This document shows positions 37,301 through 48,282 of a stretch of 64,000 nt of DNA, in pieces. The first letter of the stretch is position 1. The number at the start of each line of letters is the position of its first letter. A program made the translations under genes and the position numbers. This DNA comes from Adiantum capillus-veneris (Eukaryota > Streptophyta > Polypodiopsida > Polypodiales > Pteridaceae). The stretch is from assembly GCA_014529385.2 (NCBI GenBank), contig CM043953.1:73313872-73377871 (forward strand). Reading direction: 5' to 3'. The notes beneath the pieces were generated by a model that saw only the letters and a list, made by a program, of their open reading frames with translations, was not told the origin of the DNA and made no database searches.

Positions 37301-38220
37301 TCTCTAAAAACTAGTGTAATTATGGCTAATTAATTAGGAAAATTACTCAGAAAATTATAGGATAATTTTCCTAGCTTCATGACTGTCTAATGCAGCTCTA
37401 ATAATTACCTCAACTTAATCTAAGCTTAATTATTATATTTCCCATTAATTTATGGTTAATTTGGCTAATTTCATCCATAATCTGATAGGATAATTAATTA
37501 ACTTAACATTACCAAGCTTAATTACAACAATCATCAGAGAATAATTAATTAAGAGAGGGTTTATGAGTATACACAGGCCTAATCTTTGATTTATTAACAA
37601 AATAGATTAATCTAACCTTGCTAATTAAGAAGGATTAGACTAATTACTGTTTAGGTTAATCAACTAGAGCTTAATCCCTAGTGATTTTTGCATAGTGTTC
37701 TCTCTAGATAAGAGAGAGAGTATCAAAGCTCCGAGTCTAAAAAATTATGAAGAGAAGGGGGTCCTTTTATAGCTTTTTTGGGCACCGGGCAGCTTCTGGC
37801 AGGTTTCTACACTCCAAGCAGCCCCTCAGCTTGCAATTTGTGCCACCTGCTTCTATCTTTGTCCTTGGTAGGTTCCCCCAGCTTTCACACAGCCCCCATA
37901 CCTTCCAGAATTTACTTTGGTTGATTTTTGATGATTTTGATGATGAAAATTGGAATTACCAGAGTTAATTCTAGAACCTTAGTGTAAGAAGTCGTTGTTA
38001 ATGATTATTACTGAAACCATCCAATTTTCATTACTAATTGAATTCCTATTGTAATCTTTTAGGGTCTGTAACTTTTCCAGTTTTTATCGGATTCAGATTC
38101 TGAAAATTACTAAACATAGTAAAGCTCTGCTTATGATTCCAAAAATACCAAGAGTGGTTCTCCATTTAATTTTACAAGCTTTGTACAATTTTTAAGGTTT
38201 CGGAAATTGAAAACCTTACA
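34304..38220 (-). mobile_element. Element C 5' LTR
   Basis: 3917 bp, TGTAAGGTCC...CCTTACA in plus coordinates. Uninterrupted partner of 23903-29188. It carries the AT-rich array (about 36120-37340) in what is, on the coding strand, the upstream half of the LTR. Confidence 0.93.
36120..37340. repeat. AT-rich tandem array in element C 5' LTR, period about 151 bp
   Basis: Anchor AGTAATTA or a near form at 36276, 36428, 36570, 36722, 36873, 37025 and 37177, so intervals are mostly 151-152 bp with one of 142. One degenerate unit lies on each side. It has about two more units than the partner LTR. Confidence 0.88.
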
Positions 38221-38225
38221 ATCGG

Positions 38226-38953
38226 TGCAGACCTTATGCAAGATAACCATCCACTTACTTTTGAAAGTTGTAAATTCAAACCTCTAAAACAAAGTTCAGT
38301 AATTATGATAAAGAATTGACTGTTGTGGTACATGCATTGAGAATTTGGAAACACTATGTAATGTATACTGACTTGATCATTAAAACCGATCAACAAAGTA
38401 TCAAATACTTACTTTGTCAACCCTTAATAGATGATAGACATATCAAGTGGGCCGCTTTTATTCTAAGTTTTCAACCCAGCATTCAATACTAGCCTGGTAA
38501 AGAAAATGTTGTAGCTGATGCTTTGAGTAGAAGACCCTCACTTAATAATCTATCAACCATTACGGGAACTTCATTTGACACTATGCATGACACTTATGCA
38601 TATGATGATGACTTCAAAACGACATGGTTGCATATGCTTGACAATTCTATGCACACATTTCTTGAATACACTATTAAAAAAAAACTTCCTTTATTTCAAA
38701 AAAAAATGTGTGTGACTAAACCTTTTTGTACATTGATTATTGAAGAATTGCACAAACCACCCTCTGCTGGACATAGAGGATTTGCTGCAACTTTTCAAAA
38801 TTTATGTCGTGATCTATTGGCCTACTATGAGAATTGATGTTAAACAGTATGTTTCAACTTGTTTAATTTGTCAAAAGGTCAAAGTAGCAACATGTAAGAA
38901 ATTGGGACTTTTACACCCTCTCCCTATTCTTGAAAAACCTTGGGAACATATTT
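38226..38953 (+). pseudogene. Family A RNase H C-term and integrase zinc domain, arm 2
   Basis: Resumes A after element C. RNase H retains Thr-Asp-Gln-Gln-Ser near 38385-38400 and the Ala-Asp-Ala-Leu-Ser end near 38515-38530. The integrase zinc-binding region has His-Lys-Pro-Pro-Ser-Ala-Gly-His near 38750-38775 and Cys-Leu-Ile-Cys near 38860-38872. Frames shift near 38320 and 38820, and a stop lies near 38490. The left part (to about 38608) is the last stretch matching inverted arm 1 before the window edge. Array B is inserted after TATTT (38949-38953). Confidence 0.87.
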
Positions 38954-40544
38954 TGTCATAATAATCAATATCTAATTCTCCTAAATGATTTTCTCATATT
39001 AAACTGATCATTTAATGTGGGGAAGTGCCAAGGGAGAAAAAGCTAGAATATTGGTTAAGTTAGCAGACCGGCCACAGTAGGGATCCAAAGGAGGGAAAAT
39101 AGGGATCCAAAGGGGGGGCCATCTGCAAAAGAGCCATGTGAAACAACGGGCTAAAAAGACCCTAAGGTTCAGCCCATTAAGACTTCCAAAATGCTAAGGT
39201 TCCAAAATTCAAAGGTTGTGTCCAAAGGTCAACCTTAGGGAAAATTGGATGCTTACTGTGTGCCCAAAAAGTCTTTCTACATCCCTACATGGGAGGGGGC
39301 GAGCCCCAAAGCTAGGGGATGAGAGAGAAAGCCACACACACACACACAGGCTCCCTTTACACAAAGGGAATGAGGGACACATGTCAGCTCCCTAGGCCAG
39401 ATGCCCACAAGGTATGCCCAATTCCTATTGGAAGACCCTTGAAGTGGACCAATGAGAATTAGGCTAGAGTAAATCTAGTTTAATTAATTTAAAAACATTT
39501 AATAAAAGAAACCAATAAGAATTAAGTGTCCTAGAAGACTATTGGGCAGTCTCCCAAGGGGTCCAATGAGCATTCAGGAGCCCCATGGCTTGCCTGATTC
39601 CTATTGGCCAGGAGGCAAAGGGGTCCAATGAGAGTTTAGTTTAATTATTTAATTATCTAAAGCTATCACAAAAGGGGAAAGGGGGACACATGTCAGAAGG
39701 CTATCACTTATGCTGCTTAATCCCTATTGGCTTGACCTGGGGAGGTCCAATGAGGCAAAAGCCAGACTAACTTAGCAGCTAGGGCTCGCCCAAGAGAGAG
39801 AGGGGGGCTGATTTTTGCTTGGCATGGACACTCACACTCTCACACTTGACCATGTGTGAAGGGAAAATACTCTATCTCCTCCCAAGCTTTAATGGAGAGC
39901 TCATCACCTACTCCAAGCTTGTGAGATAGAAGCCTACATCAACACTCTCTTGGCATGTGGATGCAAATCCAACCAAGAGCCAAGCTTCAATGCATGCTCA
40001 TCTTCTCTACCAAGCTAATTACTAAGCTAAGCTATGCTAATATGAGTGATTATGTGAGGAGATGTACTTCTTTCTCGTAAGATACTTCTTTTTCCTCTCA
40101 ATCTACTCTCATACCCTGCTAGCTCTCACCATCTTCGAAGGTGTGTGAGGTCTTGGGTCTGAGAACGGGGATAATTCAAGTTGTGTTTGATTAAGTGTTT
40201 TGCTTGGTGTATGAAGCTTCCATCTTCATTGCACTAGCTAGTCTTGAAGGAACACAAAGAATTGTATTGTACAATGTCTCTCTTGATGGGAGAAACCATA
40301 ATACAAAGCCTTTTGGAGGGGGGACCGGCTCCATGCAAATCCGGTCCTCAACTGTTGTCAATAGCTTAATTGCTCTCTCTTTTGAAAGTATTGTCGATGC
40401 TATCTAACTAGGTGTTATGCTTTTTGTTGCTCTCTCCACCCAAGCACTCTTGTAATTCTCATTAGGAATCTATTCTAATGAAATGCCCACTATGTTCATG
40501 CTAATTTCCGCTATAAATAAGATTTTAGGCCATTAAATGTTACA
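38954..40544 (+). mobile_element. Array LTR 1 (5')
   Basis: TGTCATAATA...ATGTTACA, 1591 bp. About nine CCAAT/ATTGG elements lie at 39420-39755. A 70-codon ORF (40195-40407) is a by-product of LTR sequence. Confidence 0.95.
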
Positions 40545-40546
40545 AT

Positions 40547-40558
40547 TGGTATCAGAGC
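40547..40558 (+). other. Primer binding site, array copy 1
   Basis: TGGTATCAGAGC, a perfect tRNA-iMet complement, 2 bp after LTR 1. Confidence 0.93.
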
Positions 40559-40963
40559 TCAAGGTTTCTCTTTTCTTGCTCAAGAAGGGAGGTCCTCAAG
40601 CTAGCTACAAATGGTTGGTATTATTAATTGCCTGTGAGTAAGTAGAATAGGGATTTTTCAGCCTTTCAGTGCGCCTGCCTTTGTGCAGTTAACGGGGCAT
40701 CACCGTCGAGAGCTATGGTCTTAATAATGGAGTCCTACGGGGCTTGCCTACGGCTTAACCACTATTGAGCTATTAGAAGCTTGACAGGAGCCGGTGCTGT
40801 TTTGGTGTCGAGAGACCCTCTCTTCTATTCCTTGCAATTAATGGTATTCGAGCCGCGGGTACAGTAGCTTGAGTGCTTTTTCTAAAGGGGTAAAGAGGAG
40901 TAGCAACTAGGGCTTGAAGTGCCAAAGTACACCTAAAAAGTTTACACCTAAAAGTTGTTAGAA
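40559..40963 (+). other. Leader, array copy 1
   Basis: About 400 bp leader, nearly identical to 47879-48282; one substitution near 40811 and one extra A just before the start codon. Confidence 0.85.
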
Positions 40964-43900
40964 ATGGCTGACAATATTAAAGAGAGTGAAATTAATGTTG
41001 ATAACTTTGATTTTGCTCATGAGCAAGCTACTAATGATGCTTCAATGCTTGTTAATATCTTGTTTCTAGGCTTCAAAACAAGCCATGGGCAATCCATCTC
41101 TCCAAAGTGAAGTGCAACGGCAGCTCCGTGCTCACGGGATTCTCCAAGCTCATCACCATGACGAGAGAACACCTAGGAAGCCTCCTTGTGAGACTACCAA
41201 AAGAGGTCTCTCTCCGATTCGGGAAGAAGAAGAGAATCCATATGAAGGGCTCAAGAACTTACTTCTTGATGATGCATCTCCTTCCCAAAGGAGAATTCAA
41301 GAGCCTCCAACGAAGGAACGAGAAAGAAGCGAGTCTCCCGCCACCTCGGCGGAGATGGCTCCACGAAGACGCGGGCTAAATAACGCTCTCCATCACCACT
41401 AAAGCGGAGAAGACCCTCACACTCTTCTCCACGCCATAATTCAAAGAGGATGATAAAAAGCAAGAGAAGAAAAAGGCGAGAAAGAGGACACCCCTCTCTC
41501 CATCTTCTTCATCCTCTTCCTCTTATGAAAGCTATGGTGAAGACGACAAAGATCAAGACAAGAAAAAGGCGAGAAAGAGTCACCCTCTTCTCCACCTTCT
41601 TCAAATTCTTCATCTTCTGAAGAAAGTGATGGTGCATGCAACTTTTGAACCATCAAAAAGAAGAGGCCATAGGAAATCCTATGCCGCATGGAAGAGGTCG
41701 TCCAAGCTGAAGAATTCAAAGAGGGAGGGAAGAGCATCTCTTTCCTTACCTATGATGGCACCTTCGGTGCTACAGACAAAGTTTTGGCCTTTATCCAGCA
41801 ATTCCGATGCGGCGTTTGGAGATGAGGGCTTCACGGAGTCCTCTAAGCTACGCCATGTAGCTATGCACTTCAAAAGTCCGCCAGACAATGGTGGTCTAGC
41901 CTACGAGCCAACGGTGAAGCTCCACGAACATGGAAGGCTTTAAGAGCTTCCATTATGAAGCAGTTTTTGCCACCGATGCCAAAGACAAAGTACTCACCGA
42001 ATGGCGAAGCTTAAAGCTCTCTCCCAATGAATCCATCCACAAATATGTAGACAAGTTTTGGGACCTACAACTCAAAGCCACTGTCTTTAAAAAGTTGGAT
42101 TTTGGAGAGCAAAAGCAACAATTTTGTGCGGGCTTAACCGAAGAAATGGCGGAGTATGTCAACTCCCAAGGCCACGTACCATATCGGCGGTAATACACCA
42201 TACTATGGTGGCCTCGCGAATCAATTTCCAAACGGGGGGTAAAAGAAATAATAAGCCCCCGGAAAACAAAGGTTCCAATGAGCCTAAGGGGAAGGACAAT
42301 GTCCAAAAGTCTCCTAAGGGCAATTCCAACAAAGCTAAAGAGAAGGGAGTTTACAAAGGAAAGAATAAACTCTCTCCTGAAGAGCTTGAGCGTTATCGTA
42401 AAGATAACCGGTGTTTCAAGTGCGGCGAACAAGGGCATGCGTACCGCGCTTGTCCCCAAAAGAACAACCGCCAAGATCCTCCTAGAGCTTCTTTGGTTGA
42501 AATCCAAGAGGAGGAGATTCACCAAACTCACACAAAAGGATCTCCTCTATGCCATGCTTGGGGAAAGGTAAGAGAACATGATGCTTTTATTCTCTTTGAC
42601 CCTGGTTCTACTCACAATTTCATATCTATGGAGTTAGCCACCAAGCTAGGCATACAATCCTACGAGATGGGAGATATCCTTCCCGCAGACATGCCTTCAA
42701 GGGGCAAGAAGCTTCAGTCACTCCCTTAATCGGGAAATTGAGGCTTCAATGTCCAAGGCTATGTGGACAAAGAGGATTTCTTTATCTCTCCTCTCAAGCA
42801 TGAGGATGTAATCCTAGGGGCACCATGGTTTGACCGTCTGGCTGCCCATGTTAAATTTCCTGAAAGGAGAATCTCCTTTAAGTTCAGGGAAAAAGGACAT
42901 GTATATAGATGCTAGGGAGATGGGTAACACCATCCCCATTGTACATACACCACCAGCTTTCAACAAGTCAATAAAGAGCTCTATTTCCGTGTACATGATT
43001 TTTGTTAAAGATTCTCAAAATGAACCTAATGCTTTAGCAAAAGAAAATAAAAGCAACCAAAAGGAATTAGAGTTATCCATTTTTCTCAAGGGGTTTCAAG
43101 ATGTCTTTATTGACGACATCCCTTCTGAGCTACCTCCTAAACGAGGTAATGATGACCATGCCATTGAACTTCTCCCAGGAAGTTCACCGCCTAACAAACC
43201 TCCTTATAGAGTTTCTCAAGCTCAACAAGAGGAGATTATGCGGCAAGTGCATGAGTTAATTGAGAAGGGCATGGTAAGGCCTAGCTCATCTCCATTTTGC
43301 TCACCTGTGCTATTAGTGCAAAAGAAAGACGCACATATCGTATGTGTGTCGACTATAGAGCACTAAATAGGATCACTATCAAGAATAGGTTTCCCGTTCC
43401 ACGGGTAGAAGACCTATTTGATAAGCTACAAGGATCGACCTACTTCAGTAGGATTGACCTAAAAAGTGGCTATCATCAAATAGGATAGTTGATCAAGACA
43501 TTGTAAAGACCGCATTTCGTACTACATTTGGTCTTTACGAATACATTGTCATGCCTTTTGGCCTGACTAATGCACCAGCCACATTTAACCGCTTGATGGA
43601 GAAGCTGTTCAGACCTCATCGAACCTTCACTGGAGTGTTCTTTGATGATATTATCATCTACTCTAATTCATTAGAGGAACACAAGCAACACCTCCAGGTA
43701 ATATTTCAAGTTTTAAGAGAGAATAAACTTTATGTTAATCGAAAGAAAAGTGAATTTTTCTTGCAAGAGATTCAATATTTAGGTCACATTATCTCTCAGA
43801 TGGAATCCAAATGGATCCATCCAAGTTAGAGGTAATAAAAGGATGGCCTAAACCAAGGAATCTTCATGAACTAAGAAGCTTTATAGGTATGTGTGCATAC

Positions 43901-45916
43901 TATAGACGCTTCATAGAAAAGTTCTCACAAATTGCGGGACCATTACATGACCTAACAAAGAAAAATGTTAGGTATACGTGGTCTGCTAAGGAGAACAATG
44001 CTTTCGAAAAGCTTAAAGAAAAGCTTATCTCTCAACCTGTGCTTACACTACCCGGATCTCTCAAAACCATTTGAGGTCCAATGTGATGCTTGTGGTGATT
44101 GCCTTGGGCTGTTTTGCTCCAAGAAGGGCACGCCATAGCTATGAGAGTCGAAGGCTCGACCCTGTTGAGCAAGCTCTAGGCATATACGAAAAAGAACTCC
44201 TTGCAGTTCTACATGCCTTAGACTCATGGAAGCACTATTTATTGGGGACTCCTTTCATTCTGCGAACGGATCACCAAAGTCTTAAGTACTTCATGACGCA
44301 GACCAAGCTCTCCGACAAACAAATGAGGTGGGCAAATTTCCTTTCGCAATTTCATTTTCCATATTGCTCACATTGCTGGCAAGCATAATCAAGTAGCCGA
44401 TGCACTCTCAAGACGACCGAGAGTGAATGCGGTTTCCATAGCAACTCACAATGATCTATCTTCAATGATAGATGAGTATGCTATTGATCCCGATTTTAGA
44501 GATGTGATTTCAGCCCTTGCATTAGGGAAGAAAGAAGAACCATTTACTTTACAAGATGGTTATCTTCTCTATGGCAATAGACTATGCGTTACTAACTCAC
44601 TACGTGAGAAAGTAATGTATGAATCTCATGCTCCCCCATATGCGGGGCATAGAGGGATTCAGTCTACCCTAAAGGGAATTGAAACATATTTCTATTGGCC
44701 TACCATGAAAGTGAACATACATGAGTATGTTTCCAAATGTGTGGTATGTCAAAAGACAAAATTTGATAGAGGGAAGCAACTTGGATTGCTTCAACCCTTG
44801 CCAATCCCTAATTCACCGTGGGAGAGCATATCCATGGATTTTATCTTTGGATTGCCTAAGTCTATCCATGGGAATACGGGAATATGGACGATAGTAGACA
44901 GGTTCAGTAAACAAGCTCATTTTATACCTGTCAAAAAGACTATCAAAGCCCATCAAATGGCAACCCTCTTCATTTCACAAATTTTCAAGTACCATGGCTT
45001 GCCAATGTCCATAGTGTCGGATAGAGATCCTAGAATGACCAGTAATTTCTGGAAGGGTCTCTTTGAGAATTTAGGAACAAGGCTAAACTTCTCTTCGGCC
45101 TATCATCCACAAACTGATGGCCAAAGTGAAATAGCTAACCTAACTATTCTCGATCTACTAAAAGCCTATGTAACGGAAGTAGATCAAAGATCCCAATGGG
45201 AGAAGTACTTACCCTTAGTAGAGTATGCTTACAATAACACTGTACATACTTCTACAGGAAAAGCACCTTTCGAGGTAATTGAGGGAAGATCAAAAAGTCC
45301 CTTGCTACTTAAGGTACATGGGAAGATCTTCGCTGCAGATGAGTATAGCCGAGACCTACAAGAATCTTTCCAAAAGATTAAGGATGCTATCTCTATCTCA
45401 CAGCAAAGGCAAAAGGCTGCTGTGAACAAGCACAGAAGAGCCCAAGCCTTTAAAGAAAACGATTGGGTCTTGTTAAAGTTTCCCAAGGCTCGATTAAGGC
45501 ACACGACGGGCAAGAATCCTACGGGCCACCAAAAGTACTATGCTAAACTAGCAAAAAGGTACTATGGTCCCTTCCAGATTCTTAGGCCAATCAATGAGAT
45601 GGCCTATCAACTTAAGTTGCCCAATCATTGGCTCATACACAATGCTTTTCATGTGAGCCTCTTGAAGCCTTACAAAGGAGAGCCACCTCAAGAACCAACT
45701 ATTGAAGACCCACCGGAGATCGAGGACTACGAGGAGGTGCTGCAGCCCGAGTCCATTCTCCGACATGAAGACAAGGTATTAAGAGGCGGTAAGACTATCC
45801 GACGATATCTTATTAAGTTTAAGAATTATCCTTTTGAAGATGCTAGATGGATGCAAGGCATACAATTAAAGGATAACCTAAACCTTGTCAATGCTTACAA
45901 TGCTTCCCAAGAGTAA
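40964..45916 (+). pseudogene. B Gag-Pol, array copy 1, many 1 bp indels
   Basis: Same gene as 48283-53232 but broken by about 25 small differences between 40962 and 44365. Nearly all are 1-3 base insertions or deletions, often in homopolymers, with only a handful of substitutions. Examples are an extra CC near 41817, a lost G near 43329, a lost A near 43483 and a lost G near 44106. From about 44423 to the stop at 45916 the frame is open for 497 codons and identical to copy 2. Coding content is gag, zinc knuckle (about 42416-42457), protease, RT, RNase H, integrase and chromodomain-like tail. The indel-dominated pattern next to perfect LTRs suggests unpolished sequence rather than true decay. 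Confidence 0.92.
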
Positions 45917-46273
45917 GCAAATGTACAAAATGTTAAAAATGAACAAAAATTTTTGTCTTATAAGACTCTCTTTTTCTTTATTTGTGCACAAAAATGAAGT
46001 AGTATGCATGCTTAGATCAAGTTTGCGGAGACGACGTCTCTCGAACACCAAGTAGAGCTTGTCACTCTACTATGGAAGACTGATAGGACTAATGTGCAGA
46101 CATGCTTGCGGCAGCCTCAGGCTCTCAAGCGCCAAATGGACTAGTCATCCATTATGGAATGATGTCGTAGGGTAACATAGGGATCCTCTACCCGCTAAGA
46201 AAAGGACTCATGCATATGCTTTATCTTCTCTACACCATAGTCGAGGACGACTATGATTTCAAGAGAGAGGTAA
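45917..46273 (+). other. 3' untranslated region and polypurine tract, array copy 1
   Basis: 357 bp ending in the purine-rich AAGAGAGAGGTAA immediately before LTR 2. Contains an inverted pair near 46235-46260 (GTCGAGGAC/GACTATG). Same as 53233-53589. Confidence 0.8.
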
Positions 46274-47864
46274 TGTCATAATAATCAATATCTAATTCTC
46301 CTAAATGATTTTCTCATATTAAACTGATCATTTAATGTGGGGAAGTGCCAAGGGAGAAAAAGCTAGAATATTGGTTAAGTTAGCAGACCGGCCACAGTAG
46401 GGATCCAAAGGAGGGAAAATAGGGATCCAAAGGGGGGGCCATCTGCAAAAGAGCCATGTGAAACAACGGGCTAAAAAGACCCTAAGGTTCAGCCCATTAA
46501 GACTTCCAAAATGCTAAGGTTCCAAAATTCAAAGGTTGTGTCCAAAGGTCAACCTTAGGGAAAATTGGATGCTTACTGTGTGCCCAAAAAGTCTTTCTAC
46601 ATCCCTACATGGGAGGGGGCGAGCCCCAAAGCTAGGGGATGAGAGAGAAAGCCACACACACACACACAGGCTCCCTTTACACAAAGGGAATGAGGGACAC
46701 ATGTCAGCTCCCTAGGCCAGATGCCCACAAGGTATGCCCAATTCCTATTGGAAGACCCTTGAAGTGGACCAATGAGAATTAGGCTAGAGTAAATCTAGTT
46801 TAATTAATTTAAAAACATTTAATAAAAGAAACCAATAAGAATTAAGTGTCCTAGAAGACTATTGGGCAGTCTCCCAAGGGGTCCAATGAGCATTCAGGAG
46901 CCCCATGGCTTGCCTGATTCCTATTGGCCAGGAGGCAAAGGGGTCCAATGAGAGTTTAGTTTAATTATTTAATTATCTAAAGCTATCACAAAAGGGGAAA
47001 GGGGGACACATGTCAGAAGGCTATCACTTATGCTGCTTAATCCCTATTGGCTTGACCTGGGGAGGTCCAATGAGGCAAAAGCCAGACTAACTTAGCAGCT
47101 AGGGCTCGCCCAAGAGAGAGAGGGGGGCTGATTTTTGCTTGGCATGGACACTCACACTCTCACACTTGACCATGTGTGAAGGGAAAATACTCTATCTCCT
47201 CCCAAGCTTTAATGGAGAGCTCATCACCTACTCCAAGCTTGTGAGATAGAAGCCTACATCAACACTCTCTTGGCATGTGGATGCAAATCCAACCAAGAGC
47301 CAAGCTTCAATGCATGCTCATCTTCTCTACCAAGCTAATTACTAAGCTAAGCTATGCTAATATGAGTGATTATGTGAGGAGATGTACTTCTTTCTCGTAA
47401 GATACTTCTTTTTCCTCTCAATCTACTCTCATACCCTGCTAGCTCTCACCATCTTCGAAGGTGTGTGAGGTCTTGGGTCTGAGAACGGGGATAATTCAAG
47501 TTGTGTTTGATTAAGTGTTTTGCTTGGTGTATGAAGCTTCCATCTTCATTGCACTAGCTAGTCTTGAAGGAACACAAAGAATTGTATTGTACAATGTCTC
47601 TCTTGATGGGAGAAACCATAATACAAAGCCTTTTGGAGGGGGGACCGGCTCCATGCAAATCCGGTCCTCAACTGTTGTCAATAGCTTAATTGCTCTCTCT
47701 TTTGAAAGTATTGTCGATGCTATCTAACTAGGTGTTATGCTTTTTGTTGCTCTCTCCACCCAAGCACTCTTGTAATTCTCATTAGGAATCTATTCTAATG
47801 AAATGCCCACTATGTTCATGCTAATTTCCGCTATAAATAAGATTTTAGGCCATTAAATGTTACA
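46274..47864 (+). mobile_element. Array LTR 2 (shared middle LTR)
   Basis: 1591 bp, identical by line comparison to LTR 1 and LTR 3. It serves as 3' LTR of copy 1 and 5' LTR of copy 2 and has no target duplication of its own. Confidence 0.95.
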
Positions 47865-47866
47865 AT

Positions 47867-47878
47867 TGGTATCAGAGC
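47867..47878 (+). other. Primer binding site, array copy 2
   Basis: TGGTATCAGAGC, perfect tRNA-iMet complement. Confidence 0.93.
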
Positions 47879-48282
47879 TCAAGGTTTCTCTTTTCTTGCT
47901 CAAGAAGGGAGGTCCTCAAGCTAGCTACAAATGGTTGGTATTATTAATTGCCTGTGAGTAAGTAGAATAGGGATTTTTCAGCCTTTCAGTGCGCCTGCCT
48001 TTGTGCAGTTAACGGGGCATCACCGTCGAGAGCTATGGTCTTAATAATGGAGTCCTACGGGGCTTGCCTACGGCTTAACCACTATTGAGCTATTAGAAGC
48101 TTGACAGGAGCCGGTGCTGTTTTGGTGTCGAAAGACCCTCTCTTCTATTCCTTGCAATTAATGGTATTCGAGCCGCGGGTACAGTAGCTTGAGTGCTTTT
48201 TCTAAAGGGGTAAAGAGGAGTAGCAACTAGGGCTTGAAGTGCCAAAGTACACCTAAAAAGTTTACACCTAAAAGTTGTTAGA

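Larger units (their letters stand above)
23903..38220 (-). mobile_element. Element C, Ty3/gypsy chromovirus-like element with about 3.9 kb LTRs
   Basis: Bounded by TG...CA ends and a perfect duplication ATCGG (23898-23902, 38221-38225). It lies in the RNase H region of A, at a site still uninterrupted in arm 1. Minus-strand order: 5' LTR 38220-34304, primer site 34303-34291, an upstream ORF 34131-33748, gag and pol 33465-29224, 3' LTR 29188-23903. The 3' LTR is expanded by a nested B-type solo LTR. A chromodomain-like C terminus and long LTRs recall the Del/Tekay chromoviruses; that lineage is an inference. Confidence 0.93.

Noticed and set aside
40195-40407. Identical 70-codon ORF in all three array LTRs (also 47515-47727 and 54831-55043) and an intact relative in the solo LTR (27470-27682)
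   Set aside because: It lies wholly within LTR sequence, and the equivalent frame in B-minus LTRs has a stop. Its presence reflects LTR copying, not evidence for a protein.
40511-40520. TATAAATA-like promoter near the end of the B LTR
   Set aside because: It is only about 30 bp from the LTR 3' end, so a start site there would leave almost no R and U5 region.
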